Source: Macquaria australasica
Lineage: Eukaryota > Chordata > Actinopteri > Centrarchiformes > Percichthyidae
Assembly: GCA_005408345.1 (NCBI GenBank)
Contig: SEMN01000008.1
Location: 434,001-498,000 of the forward strand
DNA: 64,000 nucleotides
Direction: 5' to 3'
Shown: positions 49,734 to 61,499 of the stretch, piece by piece
Position numbering within the stretch: the stretch's first letter is position 1
Layout of the letters: the number at the start of each line of letters is the position of its first letter
The notes under the pieces: generated by a model
The model's input: the letters and a program-made list of their open reading frames with translations, nothing else
What the model was told of the DNA's origin: nothing
Databases searched by the model: none
Program-made: the position numbers and the translations under genes

Positions 49734-51270
49734 ACAGATAAACTCGACATGAATCCGGAGTTGCAGTCCTAATTTAAACATAAAAGCGAGACACAATCTG
49801 GACACAAGATGGATGCCAGCTATTACGACCACCACCAACGTCAGCATTCTGCTGGTGAAGAAGGACTAAACTGGATTCTCCTGCCCTTGATTGGTCCGTG
49901 TTGCTGTATCCTCAGGTGTTAGCAGGTCAGTGCTGTCATTGGTGGTTTGCCATTAGAAGGAAGCCAAAGCCAGGAAAGAGGGCCATTAGCGGCCGTAGAG
50001 AGCAGAGAGTACCCAGTAGAGAAACATCGTCAGACTCCTCAGCTGCCTGACAGACAACAATATACCCTTCTATAACAATGAGACCAGCTGTCTGTCAACC
50101 ACAAGGTTTTAGCTGCTTCCTTTCCAGCCGCACAATGCTCTGAACATCTCAAACACATTCATACAAGATAAGCACAATGACTTGGCATTCACACACAAGA
50201 CAGAGAAAAATATCGAGACAGACAGACACATTTCTTCCTTCAAATGCCAAAAGGTGCTGCAGGGTTAAAATAAATGGTCTGCTAAAAAATTGCAAGAAAA
50301 AAGGACAAGAGGGTAGAAACCGTATGGTTCATCGGATATTTGATAATTCCCTCTTAAATAAAGTTTATGACTGGAAAAAAGCCCTGGCAAGTAGCTGCAC
50401 AGCGATTTCTGCAAAATTCAGTTGAAAGGACTGATGTTTCATGACCTCCCTTTTAACTGTTCGTAGCTAAGAAATAATATACCTCACCAGAAAACCCAGC
50501 TTCAAACTCCTGCTTTGACAAACATGCTGCCTGCTAAAGTGTCCTTGAGCAAAACTCTAAATCACATCCAGCTCCAGAGTGTTATGTGGCTAAGCCTGAC
50601 CTCTGACCTCCATCTTTAAGGAGACAGGAGAAAAGAGAATTTCTCCACAGGGATCGATAAAGTCTTTATTTCTGATGACGGGTCGCAGCAGAAAAACCTC
50701 CATCTTCACTGGTGATTGGCCTCAATTTCGTCTTCTAACTAGTGCTGACAAAGGTAAAGGTAGAGTGCATCCTCAAAGAGCAAAGTAGATTTTAAAAACA
50801 TTACATGAAAGCACTTGTCTTGTATTGGTCTTGGTTCTGGGGTCTAAGTTTGGACAGAGGGACTGAAAGAAGGGGTGTTTTATCATTAGTACAACAATCA
50901 AAGATATCTATCAATTTCCTGATCAATCTTTACAGTGTAAAATCTGAGTTTTGGTTAACACTGGATCCTCACATGAAGAAAGTGCATGGATTGAATCTCT
51001 GAACCTTCCTGTGTGAATGATGTCCCCGTTTTCATGTAGATTTCTTACACGATGCTCTAGTTTATTGGCACAGTGCAAAGGTCTAGTTTGCTGGAAATGC
51101 ATAGATGCCCATTAGTATAAAATGCGTTTATCTGTGAGAGTGTGAGCTCATTAATAGGCCAGGTACCAGTCTAGGGTGTTTCCTCGCCTTTCACCCAAAG
51201 CATGCTGGGATAGTTTGAAGCTCCCATGTCCCCTTGAATATGAAGAAGTGGGAATAGAGAAAGAATGGTT
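49734..51270. other. upstream flank with probable LINE/SINE tail fragment
   Basis: At about 50535-50680 the phrases AAGTGTCCTTGAGCAAAACTCT and TTTCTCCACAGGGATCGATAAAG resemble the 3' part of a fish interspersed repeat known to me with 'CCTTGAGCAAGACACT' and 'GGGATCAATAAAG'. No boundaries are demonstrable. No gene is seen. Confidence 0.4.
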
Positions 51271-51430
51271 AGATGGATGGATGGATTGATAGCTGGGTAG
51301 ATAGATGGATAGATGGATGGATGAATGAATGAATGAATGGATGGATGGATGGATGGATGGATGGATGGATGGATGGATGGATGGTTGGGTGGATGGATGG
51401 ATGGTTGGGTGGATGGGTGGATAGATGGAT
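51271..51430. repeat. (GGAT)n tetranucleotide microsatellite
   Basis: About 160 bases of GGAT units with GAAT, GGTT and TAGA variants at both ends. The minus-strand reading gives an IHPSIHPS pseudo-protein that is not a gene. Confidence 0.97.
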
Positions 51431-54111
51431 CTTGCAGTAGAAAGCCATTCCAGACTTACTAAATGATACAAATCCACTCATATAGGACATAACCAAAAAC
51501 AATCTAGTGTGAATCAACAGAAGGAGGCAAATATGCACTTCTCTGGACCCCTGATGAGACCTGTATGAATGTGTGTATGGATTTCTACATGTCCTTCTCT
51601 CATGGCCCTCCCTCTTCATCTTCATCACTTTGTTCACAACAGCCAAGACTCAATCACGGTGTGAGCGGTGTGTGCCGATGTATCAACTCGTCTGTCATCC
51701 AGAAGTGGCGGGGGTGGAGTTAGGGGGAGGCAGGGGAGGGCAGTGGACCTGGTTGTTGCGAGCAAACGCATGACAATGATGAGCTTGGCATGTCGCCGAG
51801 GCAACAAGCGGCCTCATCTATTATTCATCTGGGTAACAAACTGATAAACGAGGTAAATGAAGAGGAACAACGGCAGCAAAAATCATGCAGACGGACCGAA
51901 AGAGACATTTAGAAGCCGGCGGCACCAGCGGCATCCCGAGGCGCATATTAATCTGCGAGGTAAACAACAAGATCTGGACACAGGGTCAAAGCAAAGTGGC
52001 TTTGTGGCTCTCATCCTTGAGAAGAGTAATGTGGAGCAACTCCACAGCTTTGGAAAATGGGATATTTTCCAAAAAAAAACTGTGCTCTATCAGGCCGGCA
52101 AAGAAATACAGGTGTTAGAGGAAGAATTAGGATCTCTGCAGAATCAACACATGTATAGTGGGTAGTTCTCACATTGTCAATCATCCACCTACCATGTGCA
52201 CCCAGTACCCTCCATATCAGACCCCTCACCATTTTCCACCATCAGAAAACAAACTACCAATCGCCTTTGCAGCACAAGTTAAAGGACCAAATAGTTGCAT
52301 CAGTCTAAAAACACAAAAACTGACATCCCAGGTCTCAAATGTCATGCCAAAATCATGCAACACGATCTGTACGAGACAGCAGGGGGATGAATTATTGCCC
52401 TGTTGCTACGGTAACACCTCGTATGCAGAAAACACCATGCCGTGGTTTGAAAAATGGTGATTTGTGAGATTTCCTTTTGAAAACCATTCCAGTGACGAGG
52501 GGGAGGGAGGGAGGGATGAAAGAGAGAAAAAAGACTGACAGTGAAAGAGGGAGAGAAAGAAAAAAGAGACTCGGATACAGTGAGAAAAAAGCGAGAGGGA
52601 GAAACGAGAGAAACGAGGCAAGGCTTCACTTGTGGCAATTTGCAGCAGTGCTTTAGACAATTTGGGTCACTTCTGTCACTGTATTTCTATACAGCGAGCA
52701 GAAACACCTCATCTGCCATTCATTTCATTTCCATTCCAACACCTGCAAGTCATTTGCATTCTGTCAGTTTTACCTCTCCCTTTCATTTCTCCGCATGCCA
52801 CTACATTTCCTGAATGATAACATACTGGCAATTTCTATACTGGCATAGCACTGCCAGGACACAACACTACCTGAATCCAAAACAAGGGGGAAATGGTGAG
52901 CCTTTTTCCAGTCTTGTCTTTCTTTCTTTTTCTTCATCCCTCCACCCCAAGTCCCAGTCCTCCTCTCAGGTTTCCACCGACAATCCCCCCAACCTCTTAA
53001 TCAAATCCAGATCTTTGCCATCTGACCCTTATGAGCCCTTGCAGGGCCAGGTGACTCCCCGGAGACCCGAGGCCTCATCGTATGTCTCGCCTCTCCACAG
53101 TAACAAATGAACCAGGCACTCAATAGCTCGCCTGATTGGCTGCCATGCGATCTATGCCATCATTCCTATTAGCGGAGCACCACAGAAACACAGCTCTTTC
53201 TTATATAGGCATTACTGGCACATTATACCAGAGCAAGCGGGCAGCTGTGCGGATCCAGGCAAGTTTCATCAAGTTAAATTTAAAAAGATTTCATATCCAG
53301 TTGGAATGAAATATAGGCCCACTTTTGGCACTAGGACTGAATGTGAAAATGAAAACAACTGCAGTCTAAGGAAGAGTGGCTCTGCTTGTCTGGGCTGATC
53401 CCTCATGAGAAATACAACACAGCAAGAAAAACAGTCTGAAGACCTCAAAAAGAGAATTGTACCCTTACACGCTGAAGAACTTTAAATGCTATGCATTTAG
53501 ATGTTCACAATACATTTTTAAGCAGCACTATGCAATTATTACATACTGGTAGCCCCACAATGTCAGAGAGATGAAACTGTTTTTGAATTTTGAGGATTAA
53601 GAACCTGTACGCAGCACTCCATGTTTACCGATCAGGCCGGTCTGTGAAGCTTTATACCAAAGGGATAAGAGAGAAAATAAGGATCTAACACTGGCGAGTC
53701 CTGCTTTCTTAAGATGGAGCACTTGCCCACCGCTGTTTGCGAGACAGGATTTCACTCCAGTGGTAATCCTTGAATTTCTTTTTCTTTCTTTTATCTTCTA
53801 TTTTGAAGATTGCAGTCATTTCTGTAGTGCCAACAGTGATGTCCTTTTCCTTGGATTGTCTGTTTCAATGGCGTTCTTTTCTTTGTCTGTTCAGCCTTGG
53901 TGGCTATTACTGCTAATTCTAACCGTGCACTACTTCTATTCTTACCACACAAACCAAGCATCAAACCCCTGTGCATCTGATTCTTTAGATTCTTAAGATT
54001 TACCAAACACCAAGCATTTCAAATAGAAAATTAAAAAAGCATTTAGCAGCACAACACTAATGTATGTATATTAACATGTTTTGTCAATGTTAATGATTTT
54101 ACATTTCAATA
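51431..54111. other. upstream flank, no gene seen
   Basis: Purine-rich low complexity lies at 52495-52620. The plus-strand frame at 52920-53110 is proline/serine-rich and lacks a convincing acceptor and donor pair. No exon is recognised. Confidence 0.4.
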
Positions 54112-54296
54112 GGCTGCAACTGATGATTATTTTCATTTTCCACTACTCTGTTGATTATTTCTATTTTGATTAACCAGTAAATCATTTAGTCTATAAAATG
54201 CCACAAAATAGTAGGTTTTGTCTGACCAACAGTCCCAAACCCAGAGATCTTCAATTTACAATAAAAAGCAGGGAAGTCAGCAAATCCTCATATTTA

Positions 54297-54709
54297 TTAA
54301 AGGAATTGTTCAACATTTTGGGAAATATGCTTATTCCCTCACTTCCGAGCATTAGATTAGAGGATCTCTACTGTACATATGAAGCTGTAGTCATCACGAA
54401 GCTGCAAGGCAACCGGTGGAGACTCCAGAAAGTCACTGCACCTGGCCTAGAAATAGTCCTGCTACACACAAAGTACACTTTGTATTTTGTACAGGTTAAA
54501 CAAACGAGATATAACATGTTAATTAGTAAACTTTAGAGGTGCTGGTAGGTGGATTTTGTTACCCCCTTTACAGATCTAGGTTAGTGGTTTCACCCTGTTT
54601 CCAGTTTTTAAGCTAAGCTAACCAGCTGCTTGCTGTAGCTTCATATTTATAGTACAGACATGAGCGTATTATTGATCGTATTTCCCAAAATATCAAACTA
54701 TTCCTGTAA
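54297..54709. mobile_element. nested MITE with about 31-base terminal inverted repeats
   Basis: The left end is TTAAAGGAATTGTTCAACAT and the right end read inward is TTACAGGAATAGTTTGATAT. Both continue TTTTGGGAAATA, so 26 of 31 bases agree. The interior holds GAGATATAACATGTTAATTAG and AGGTGCTGGTAGGTGGATTT, phrases I recognise from a very common fish repeat. No coding capacity. Confidence 0.78.
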
Positions 54710-54777
54710 GATGAAACCAGCACGTAGGTGGCATCATTGTTTGATTAATGACTTCAATGATTTGACAAAGTCATCCT

Positions 54778-54916
54778 AACTCAAGGTCCACTTACCTTTT
54801 TTGAGCTTTCTACCGCATCTCTAAGTTTTCATCAGCTGATGATCTCATCTCCCAGTATTCAGAATGTGAGATGTGTTTGAAAGCTTTTGAAAAAGCTAGT
54901 AAGTGGACGTTGAGCC
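54778..54916. mobile_element. small nested MITE with CTCAA.GTCCACTTAC ends
   Basis: The left end is CTCAAGGTCCACTTACC and the right end read inward is CTCAACGTCCACTTACT. Both are followed within ten bases by a TTTTT..AGCTTTC segment. A relic with the same left end occurs at about 19599. Non-coding, about 140 bases. Confidence 0.68.
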
Positions 54917-55063
54917 AAGATTTTTTTTTTCTTTTTTACAATTTCCAAGTTGAAGAATGTACTTTCACACTCAATTTAAATGATTAATTGATTATCAAAA
55001 TTGTTGCTGAATATTTTTTCTGTCAAACAGCTACTTAAACCACTAATCTTTTCAGCTCTACAA

Positions 55064-55396
55064 TTTATCTTTCCTTCTGCACAGGTTTCCAAACGTGAAA
55101 GCACACTTTCATTTGGGGTCATTTACGCCTTCTGCGCTGCAGCCCGACTTTCTGATTTTGGCTGATTGGACAGGTGTAATTTTTGGTAAGAATCACGCAT
55201 TGAGCAGCTTTAAGATGTTTTTAACATGTGCACACACCCTGGGAACCCTGAGTGTGTGCTGTGGGGCTGCAGCTGATTGAGAATCTAGGGCAAAGCCCTT
55301 AAGTGGAGAGATGGGGAGGGGGGAGAGATCATCAGAGCCATTACTGCGTGATAAATGATTTGCTAGCTGGTGAGTTGCCCTGATGGAGACGGTGGG

Positions 55397-55398
<2 letters not shown>
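55064..55398. other. unassigned interval with splice-like signals
   Basis: A plus-strand stretch at 55085-55185 is preceded by the polypyrimidine acceptor TATCTTTCCTTCTGCACAG and followed by GTAAGA, with one frame open (reads FPNVKAHFHLGSFTPSALQP). It resembles no protein known to me and directly abuts a transposon end. It is not called as an exon. Confidence 0.25.
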
Positions 55399-55441
<43 letters not shown>

Positions 55442-55475
55442 CGTATGTGTGCGTGTGTGTGTGGGTGGGTGGGGG
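55399..55475. repeat. (TG)n microsatellite with CG and GGG variants
   Basis: TG run of about 39 bases continuing as GCGT/GTGG variants to about 55475. Confidence 0.95.
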
Positions 55476-56590
55476 CGGTGTCACTATGTGATCCCATGGC
55501 ACCCTCGTCCTGCTAATGCAATCTGCTTCATTACAAGGGGAAAGGGGGGTTTAAGGTAACACCACACACACACAAACCTGAACCCTAGCTGTTGAACTCA
55601 ACTATGCACACTTTCTATCAGACAGGCACACACAATCAAACTTCTCCACACACACACACACACTATCTCACACTCGCTCTCACATACACTCTGCAGGCAA
55701 TCACATCTCAGGGGAAAAAAGAGCTGGAGCCAGGACTGAGCTCAGAGGAGGAGGAGGAGGAGGCAAATTAGTGCAGAGTTGAAAGAGCAGAGTGGTAGAC
55801 GGCAAGAGAGGGAGAGATTGGGGAGGGGTTAGAGCAGGCCAGGCTGGTGGAATAGACTGACTGCTTCAACAGGGGGAGACGAAGTGCGAGTTTTGAAGGC
55901 GGGAGAGGTGTGAGAAGAGAGAAAGCGAGAGAGAGATACTAAATAGATTCAGGTGCAGTAAGAAAAAAGGAGGGGTTAGATCATATAAGCTTGAAAAGGT
56001 TGAATGAACAGAGAGAGAGAGAGAGAGAGAGAGAAGAAAACACGGGGGAGCTGGAATGACAGCGAGGAGTTAAAAGGGTGAGAGTAAGGGAGAGACATGG
56101 AGAGGGTAATGGCTTGTGGGAGAGGTGCAAGCAGCTCCTGCCAAGATAGAGGAAGAACCAGAGAGGGAAAAGAGGTAGAGAAATTGAGCAGCGTAACCTT
56201 CAAGACCCCACTGTCTGCAGAGGAGAGTGGTGTGTGTAGGTTGATGTGTAGACGTGTCTGTCTACATCTTCGTATGGTGCACGCTGCTCTGGCAGGTCTG
56301 CGGGTTGGTGTGAGGCTTCTTCGCTTCTCCGTGGTTGAGATTGGAAGGGAGGGATTTCTGCTGCGATAGCCCCCAGGGGAGCTCTTCTTGCTGGGGTAAG
56401 ACAGCCTGCCTGCCTGGCCGGCTGGCCGGCCGGCTCCAACCTCTGGATGATGCCCAGGAAGTGAGACGCAGCTGGACACATCACCAGCGGAAGTATGAAG
56501 AAACGCATGCATTACGTGCAAAGTAGTTTGTTTATTCAAGATCTTCATTTGTGCTTTGAAGCACCCGGGGGTTTGGATCCTTTTGATGGG
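55476..56590. other. upstream flank, purine-rich, no gene seen
   Basis: Contains GA- and GGA-rich stretches (55748-55763, 56010-56034). A 205-codon minus-strand frame (55976-56593) is open mainly because of purine-rich low complexity and ends in SLSLSLSLF. No domain is recognised. Confidence 0.4.
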
Positions 56591-56591
56591 C

Positions 56592-56692
56592 ATTTTTCAC
56601 TATTTTCTGACATTTTGTAGGCAAATGATTAATGGGTTAATCAAAACTAAAAACTGACAGATCATCTGAAAATATTCATTAGCTGCAGCAGC
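56592..56692 (-). mobile_element. fragment of the fish hAT-like 'AATCGATTA' repeat
   Basis: Reads TTCACTATTTTCTGACATTT, AAATGATTAATGGGTTAATC and ends TTAGCTGCAGCAGCCCT, the same end sequence and orientation as the copies at 6510-7009. Truncated. Confidence 0.55.
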
Positions 56693-59600
56693 CCTTCCTG
56701 TTTGTTAGCACTAATGGAACTCGTGTCTAAGAATTAACGTGGCAATGATGGTTGATATTCAAATATTAAAAACCTTCATTTGTTTTTCTTCTGATGAACA
56801 TTTACCATGCAACACATTAAAATTCAACTCAAACCAAAGTGCCATCATAAGACACGAAGCCAAGTCCAGTTATCCAGCCAAAAACTTTTTCCAGCATAAC
56901 TTCCCCTTTTCTTCCACAGCTGTGTGTTGCCTTGTCTGGAGTATTAACAATGATCTGTGGCTTGGGTGTAAAGAAAGCACAAAGAACCATGACCACAAAT
57001 TGCTCATCTAGAGCAGCGCTAGTTCAAGTGAATGTGCCTGTAGATACACTGCTTGTAAAAAATACCATAGACTGACAATCTGTTGAGAATTGTCATCCAG
57101 ATTTTCCAGGAAGTACATGCAATTCAGACTGGGATTTTCTAGGCACTAGCTGTGTGATAATATACGCTTTGAGTTAATCATTAGTTCAAAGAAGGTACTA
57201 GTTTGAAAGCTTCAAACAATACGATACAGTCTTACTATATATATTATACTGTAGAATATACTGAGCTATGTACAATATAACACAGCCTGAAAAGCCTAGA
57301 TGTCTGACCTTGGCTCAAAGCAGGATTTGGCTTCAAAGCCCAAATAGCTGATGATGCAAGATATAACTTAGAGTAAGCTTGATCATCCCTTCAGCAGAGT
57401 TTATCTTTGGTCAGTCCCATATCCCCAGGTCAATAATGTTGACTCATCGACCACCTTCCTCTGTTGTCGATAAAGCACACTGTAGCCTTTTAGCTTCTGC
57501 TTTGCCTCTGTAAAGAAGAAACAAAGAAAATGACCCCCAAGGACTGATCAGGACCCAGGAAAACAGAGGGTGATGCTGATGATAAGGCCCCATTCACAGG
57601 GCTGAACATTGTATATTTTCTTGTGGCAGTTTTCCTTCTAAAACTCACAAAAATGGCGTTGGCATTTACCCAAAAGGATAAGATTTGAGGGGGGGATTAA
57701 CAAGGCGATGATTTGTAGATGGAAGGATCGAGATTGCTGCCGGGGTAAAGAAAGAGAAATGATTTGGGCTCTCTTGCCCTTTAAAATCGTTCTTTTTCTC
57801 TAGTGATTCTAGCTTTGCTCTTTCCTAACATCGCTCTCCATCTTATCGATCAGCAAATCAGCTGCCTAATAGACAGGTAGTGCTCAACGCTGAGCGGGAA
57901 GGCTTGAGGTGAACGGAAACAGTCCAGAATATTGAAACGGACAATTAAAGCAGTCCTTCTTGGAAGATGCATGGCAAAATACAGCCTGAGAGTCACACAG
58001 GGCACTCAGGGGGGTGGGTGGGGGGGATTGTTGTCTCCCTGAGACTGAGGGGCACATGAAATAATTCACCTGGAAATCAATTTCCATCACATCTATTACA
58101 GACCACCGATGGACCGAGGAAAGAAAGAGAAAGAGAGAGACAGACCAAGAGAGACTCTCATTTCCCCTTTTTATCCTTGTTGTATTTTTCTTCCCTCTTT
58201 CACTGCCCAAACCATTTCCACAGCAGAGTGCACTGGCCACAAAAAGACATCTGCAGTCGATCATGATAAACAGTCCGCATCTTTCCCATTTGTTTCCCTA
58301 AAACCCACAGAGCTGCATGAGTAAAAGCTCCAGCTGCTGCATCTTCATGGAGTGCTTTCTGCATTAAATCATGACGCAAGGAGTTCAAAGTTGTGATGGC
58401 AAACTTCGGTGTTTGTGGAGTGCAGCTGCTGATATATTAATGCCAATGCCTTTAAAGACAAAATAAGATTTAGATTGAAAAATGCATCCATTTAATTGGA
58501 CAACTTGCAAAAAGAGGCTGTAATGGAGATGAGAATCCTATCTTTATACTTACACTGGATTTGTCCCAGAGATTATTCTTGCTAGGAGGCAAAAGCCTTG
58601 GATATAGCATTTGACCTTCATTTAACAATAAAATTCTCCTCTGAAACCCAAATTGATGAGAATCAAAAAGCTACAAAATTCTAGCTGTTGGCAAAGAGGA
58701 GACAGCTAATACCAGAAGTGGACAACGCTGTTTTCTTTTTCTCCAAAATAAAAAGCAGGTCATAAAAGCTATCCCCCTTGTTTAACAGAAGTGGAGTGGT
58801 TGATTGAAGGGAGAGAGTACAAAGAGCATCAGGTTTGCCACTTGTCTAAAACCTAAAGAGTCCCTCTTATTTTAACAAAAACACAGCCCACCGTCCCTCA
58901 TTCGGCATCCAAACCACCAATTTCTCTAGTTTGCCCCTGCCAAGTCCTCATTATCAACCAAATTATCAACAGAGCTGATGTGTCTGAGTGTGTGTATGTG
59001 TGGAGAGGGGAACTGCTAGATGGGAGCAGAGAATATGAAGCAGAAGGAGGAGAGGTGATGGGTGTGACTGAAGGGGGGCTGTCAGCCTTTGTAGGTCAGC
59101 TTAAATGTTTAATGCTTTATGCTGATGAGCTGACGCTCTTACTGTCTCTCTGGTTCTCGGAAAGATTCACTCTGAGCTCCGTCAATCCCCGCCACCGCTC
59201 ACACAAACACGATTCCCACACATTTGCTGGCGTAAGCCACCCGCTCCAGAGCCCCTGCTTATATTCTCCTCGACCTCTTGGCACGCCAATTAAGCAGGTA
59301 TGTGACAAGACAGCCAAAAGTGCCAATTAGGCCAATTTACCTCTGCTACATGTCCCCTTATACCCGCCTCCCCATCGTTTTCCCAGCAGCAGCTCCCACC
59401 TTCCTCTCCCCACTGACCCTTAATGGATTTTCATGCCACTATCTTTCTTCCAGCACTCCCATTTACCCCAGTTACATCATGAAAGTGAATCCAAATAATG
59501 TAACTTTAATAGGCCCACTTTAACATTCGGTCCAAAAGCAGGGATAGATGTTTCTGCTTTGAGCACACATAATTATTTAGCCTGGAGTACACATTATAAT

Positions 59601-60720
59601 TGAAAGGGGTCTGATAACAATGTTGTCTTGTTACATGCACTACATTAAAAAACAGGGAGATGGATTAGTGTTACACAACAGGGAGGAAAAAACTCAATTC
59701 AGTTTGCAAGGTTTACCAAAGAAGCCTGTTTATCTTATCAATTAGGGAACCTTAATCTTTTTTTGAAATGAGAAATGTGGCTTGCCACAGGGCACAATCA
59801 CATCATAAATAAGGTACGTCCTAAATCCCCAAACCAATTTATTCAATTTACTATACAATGGATTATAGCTTAATTTCAGTGATAATGGGAGTAGACACTT
59901 GAGGAAACTTGAAATTTCATGAGTCGTTTCCAAATTACCCCCTAAGGATGGTATAGAATCAGGTGGAGGAATTATTCAAGCAACACACAGCTGTTTCTCA
60001 GACAAACGCTGTTTAGTTTTGGAAATAGAGTGAAAGCCAAAGGGCACCATTTGCCATTTTTTGTCCGTTTGATCAACAATCATTTCAAACACTGGTGCAG
60101 TTCTGGACGCATTATTTTCCACAAGTAGTCATTAAGGATTCAGTGGAAGCCTGGTCGTTAATGGCTTTTAGATGCTGCCTCCCACACCCTACTTGATGGG
60201 GCATGCTTTCCATTAAAGTGAAAGTATTTTGGATGCTTACAGTTTGATCATAAAGCCCCATATGTTACGTTGTTTTTTCTCCGGATCTGGTGCAAACAAG
60301 CCTCCTTGCTGTCAGAGCGTGGGGCGACAACGCTGTGTGAAAGCCAACGTGTCAAAATCAAAATTTATCACTGTCAGTGATGGTAATTGGTACTGAAAAA
60401 GGGAAGAAAAGCTCTGTGCTACTGGGGTGATTAAAGACATCACTCACACATACACAGTCTGTTACTTGAGGCAGCTTCTTCTCTTACTCAGGTTTTAAAT
60501 GCAGCCATATCTTATTGTTCGGATGTCAAAGAAGATCCATTACATCCCCTGTTAACACAGAGAGTTCGACCATGCTTTGGTGCTGAATGGTGTTTGTGGA
60601 GGTTTAGCAGCATGGTGAGGCCTCCAGCACTGCTTGGTTTAACAAACAAGACAAAACTGGGTCCTCTAAACTGGGTGTGGCCTGGATTCACACAAAGCCC
60701 CGAGTGGGTCAGAGCCTAAG
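56693..60720. other. upstream flank, largely repeat-poor, no gene seen
   Basis: No long microsatellite and no transposon with definable ends. The tracts at 58400-60300 have the balanced, homeodomain-site-containing look of candidate regulatory DNA, for example CCAATTAAGCAGG and AATTAGGCCAATTTACC near 59285-59340. No coding exon is recognised on either strand. Confidence 0.35.
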
Positions 60721-61392
60721 GAGATGGTCTGTGTATGGATGGATGGATGGATGGGTGTGTTGGGGACAACAGAGTGGTTCCAGGGGGAGTCAGGGGCAGC
60801 AATGGGGAGCTGAAGGAGTGAAAGAGGTAAAGCAGATGGATATATGGGGGGAAGGGGACACACGTAGATATAGAGAATCTGGGTTATTGCTTGATGGAAA
60901 TGCCAAAAAATGTATGTCTTGTGCAACCTACAGTATATCAATGTGTCATCCGCCGGTCATATATACAGTATGTGCATCATTCCCTGCATATACTGTAAAA
61001 AATAAACTCTAAAATATTAATATTTGCCTAGAAAATCCAGTATCACCTTGGGTCTAATTCACATTTCCCCCCACTACACTGATGACGCTCTATACATGCA
61101 ACATACAGTCTTTCCAAAGATTTAGACTGAATGCCATTTCCACGTGGAAACACATTTTTACCCCATGTGGGCTGAGAGTAACCCTGTGTCCCAGTAACCC
61201 TTCTAGCCCTCCTATTCAAATTCACAGCTGACACCATCGCTTAAACTCCCATTTTTCTTCAGTGCAGGTCCATGAATGCAACACTACAGCCCCACATCAG
61301 GGGCAGGCCTGCTAATGGAGACCTCACCCCATGTCTCTCCCATGAGGCCGTCTGTCCTAAGGAGGAAATGGGGGGGAGGGGGGGGCACTTAC

Positions 61393-61459
61393 CGGGGGGG
61401 CGTTGGTGTGAGGGTGGGTAAGAATTCTGGGTCATGGACTCAGAAGATGGCCTCTTAAT
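61393..61459 (-). other. candidate exon, unassigned (67 bases)
   Basis: On the minus strand, CACACCCTGTCCATCACCAG provides a pyrimidine-rich acceptor ending at 61460, and GTAAGTG (61386-61392) is a near-perfect donor. The 67 bases between are open in one frame, reading IKRPSSESMTQNSYPPSHQRPP. The sequence has a plausible proline/serine-rich coding look but I cannot assign it to any gene. It lies upstream of TM-agrin on the same strand, so an LN-agrin or unrelated transcript is possible. It does not look like the agrin NtA domain. It may be chance. Confidence 0.3.
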
Positions 61460-61499
61460 CTGGTGATGGACAGGGTGTGGGGAGGCTACATACACACCA

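Larger units (their letters stand above)
54112..55063 (+). mobile_element. fish hAT-like repeat copy broken by two nested MITEs
   Basis: It starts TAGGCTGCAACTGATGATTA and continues AGTCTATAAAATGCCACAAA and CTGACCAACAGTCCCAAACC, in the same orientation as 34722-35050. It resumes after the insertions with AATGATTAATTGATTATCAA and ends TCTTTTCAGCTCTAC. The inner elements at 54297-54709 and 54778-54916 split it, so it is the oldest of the three. Confidence 0.68.

Noticed and set aside
51151..51646. Minus-strand frames reading IHPSIHPS repeats
   Set aside because: They are a translated GGAT tetranucleotide repeat, not a repeat protein.
53041..53110. Proline/serine-rich plus-strand frame ending PRRPEASSYVSPLHSNK
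   Set aside because: Coding-like composition, but no bracketing splice signals and no recognised family.
55976..56593. 205-codon minus-strand frame, the longest in the window
   Set aside because: Kept open by purine-rich low complexity (ends SLSLSLSLF). No domain, no convincing splice sites. Also compared with the agrin NtA domain and it does not match.
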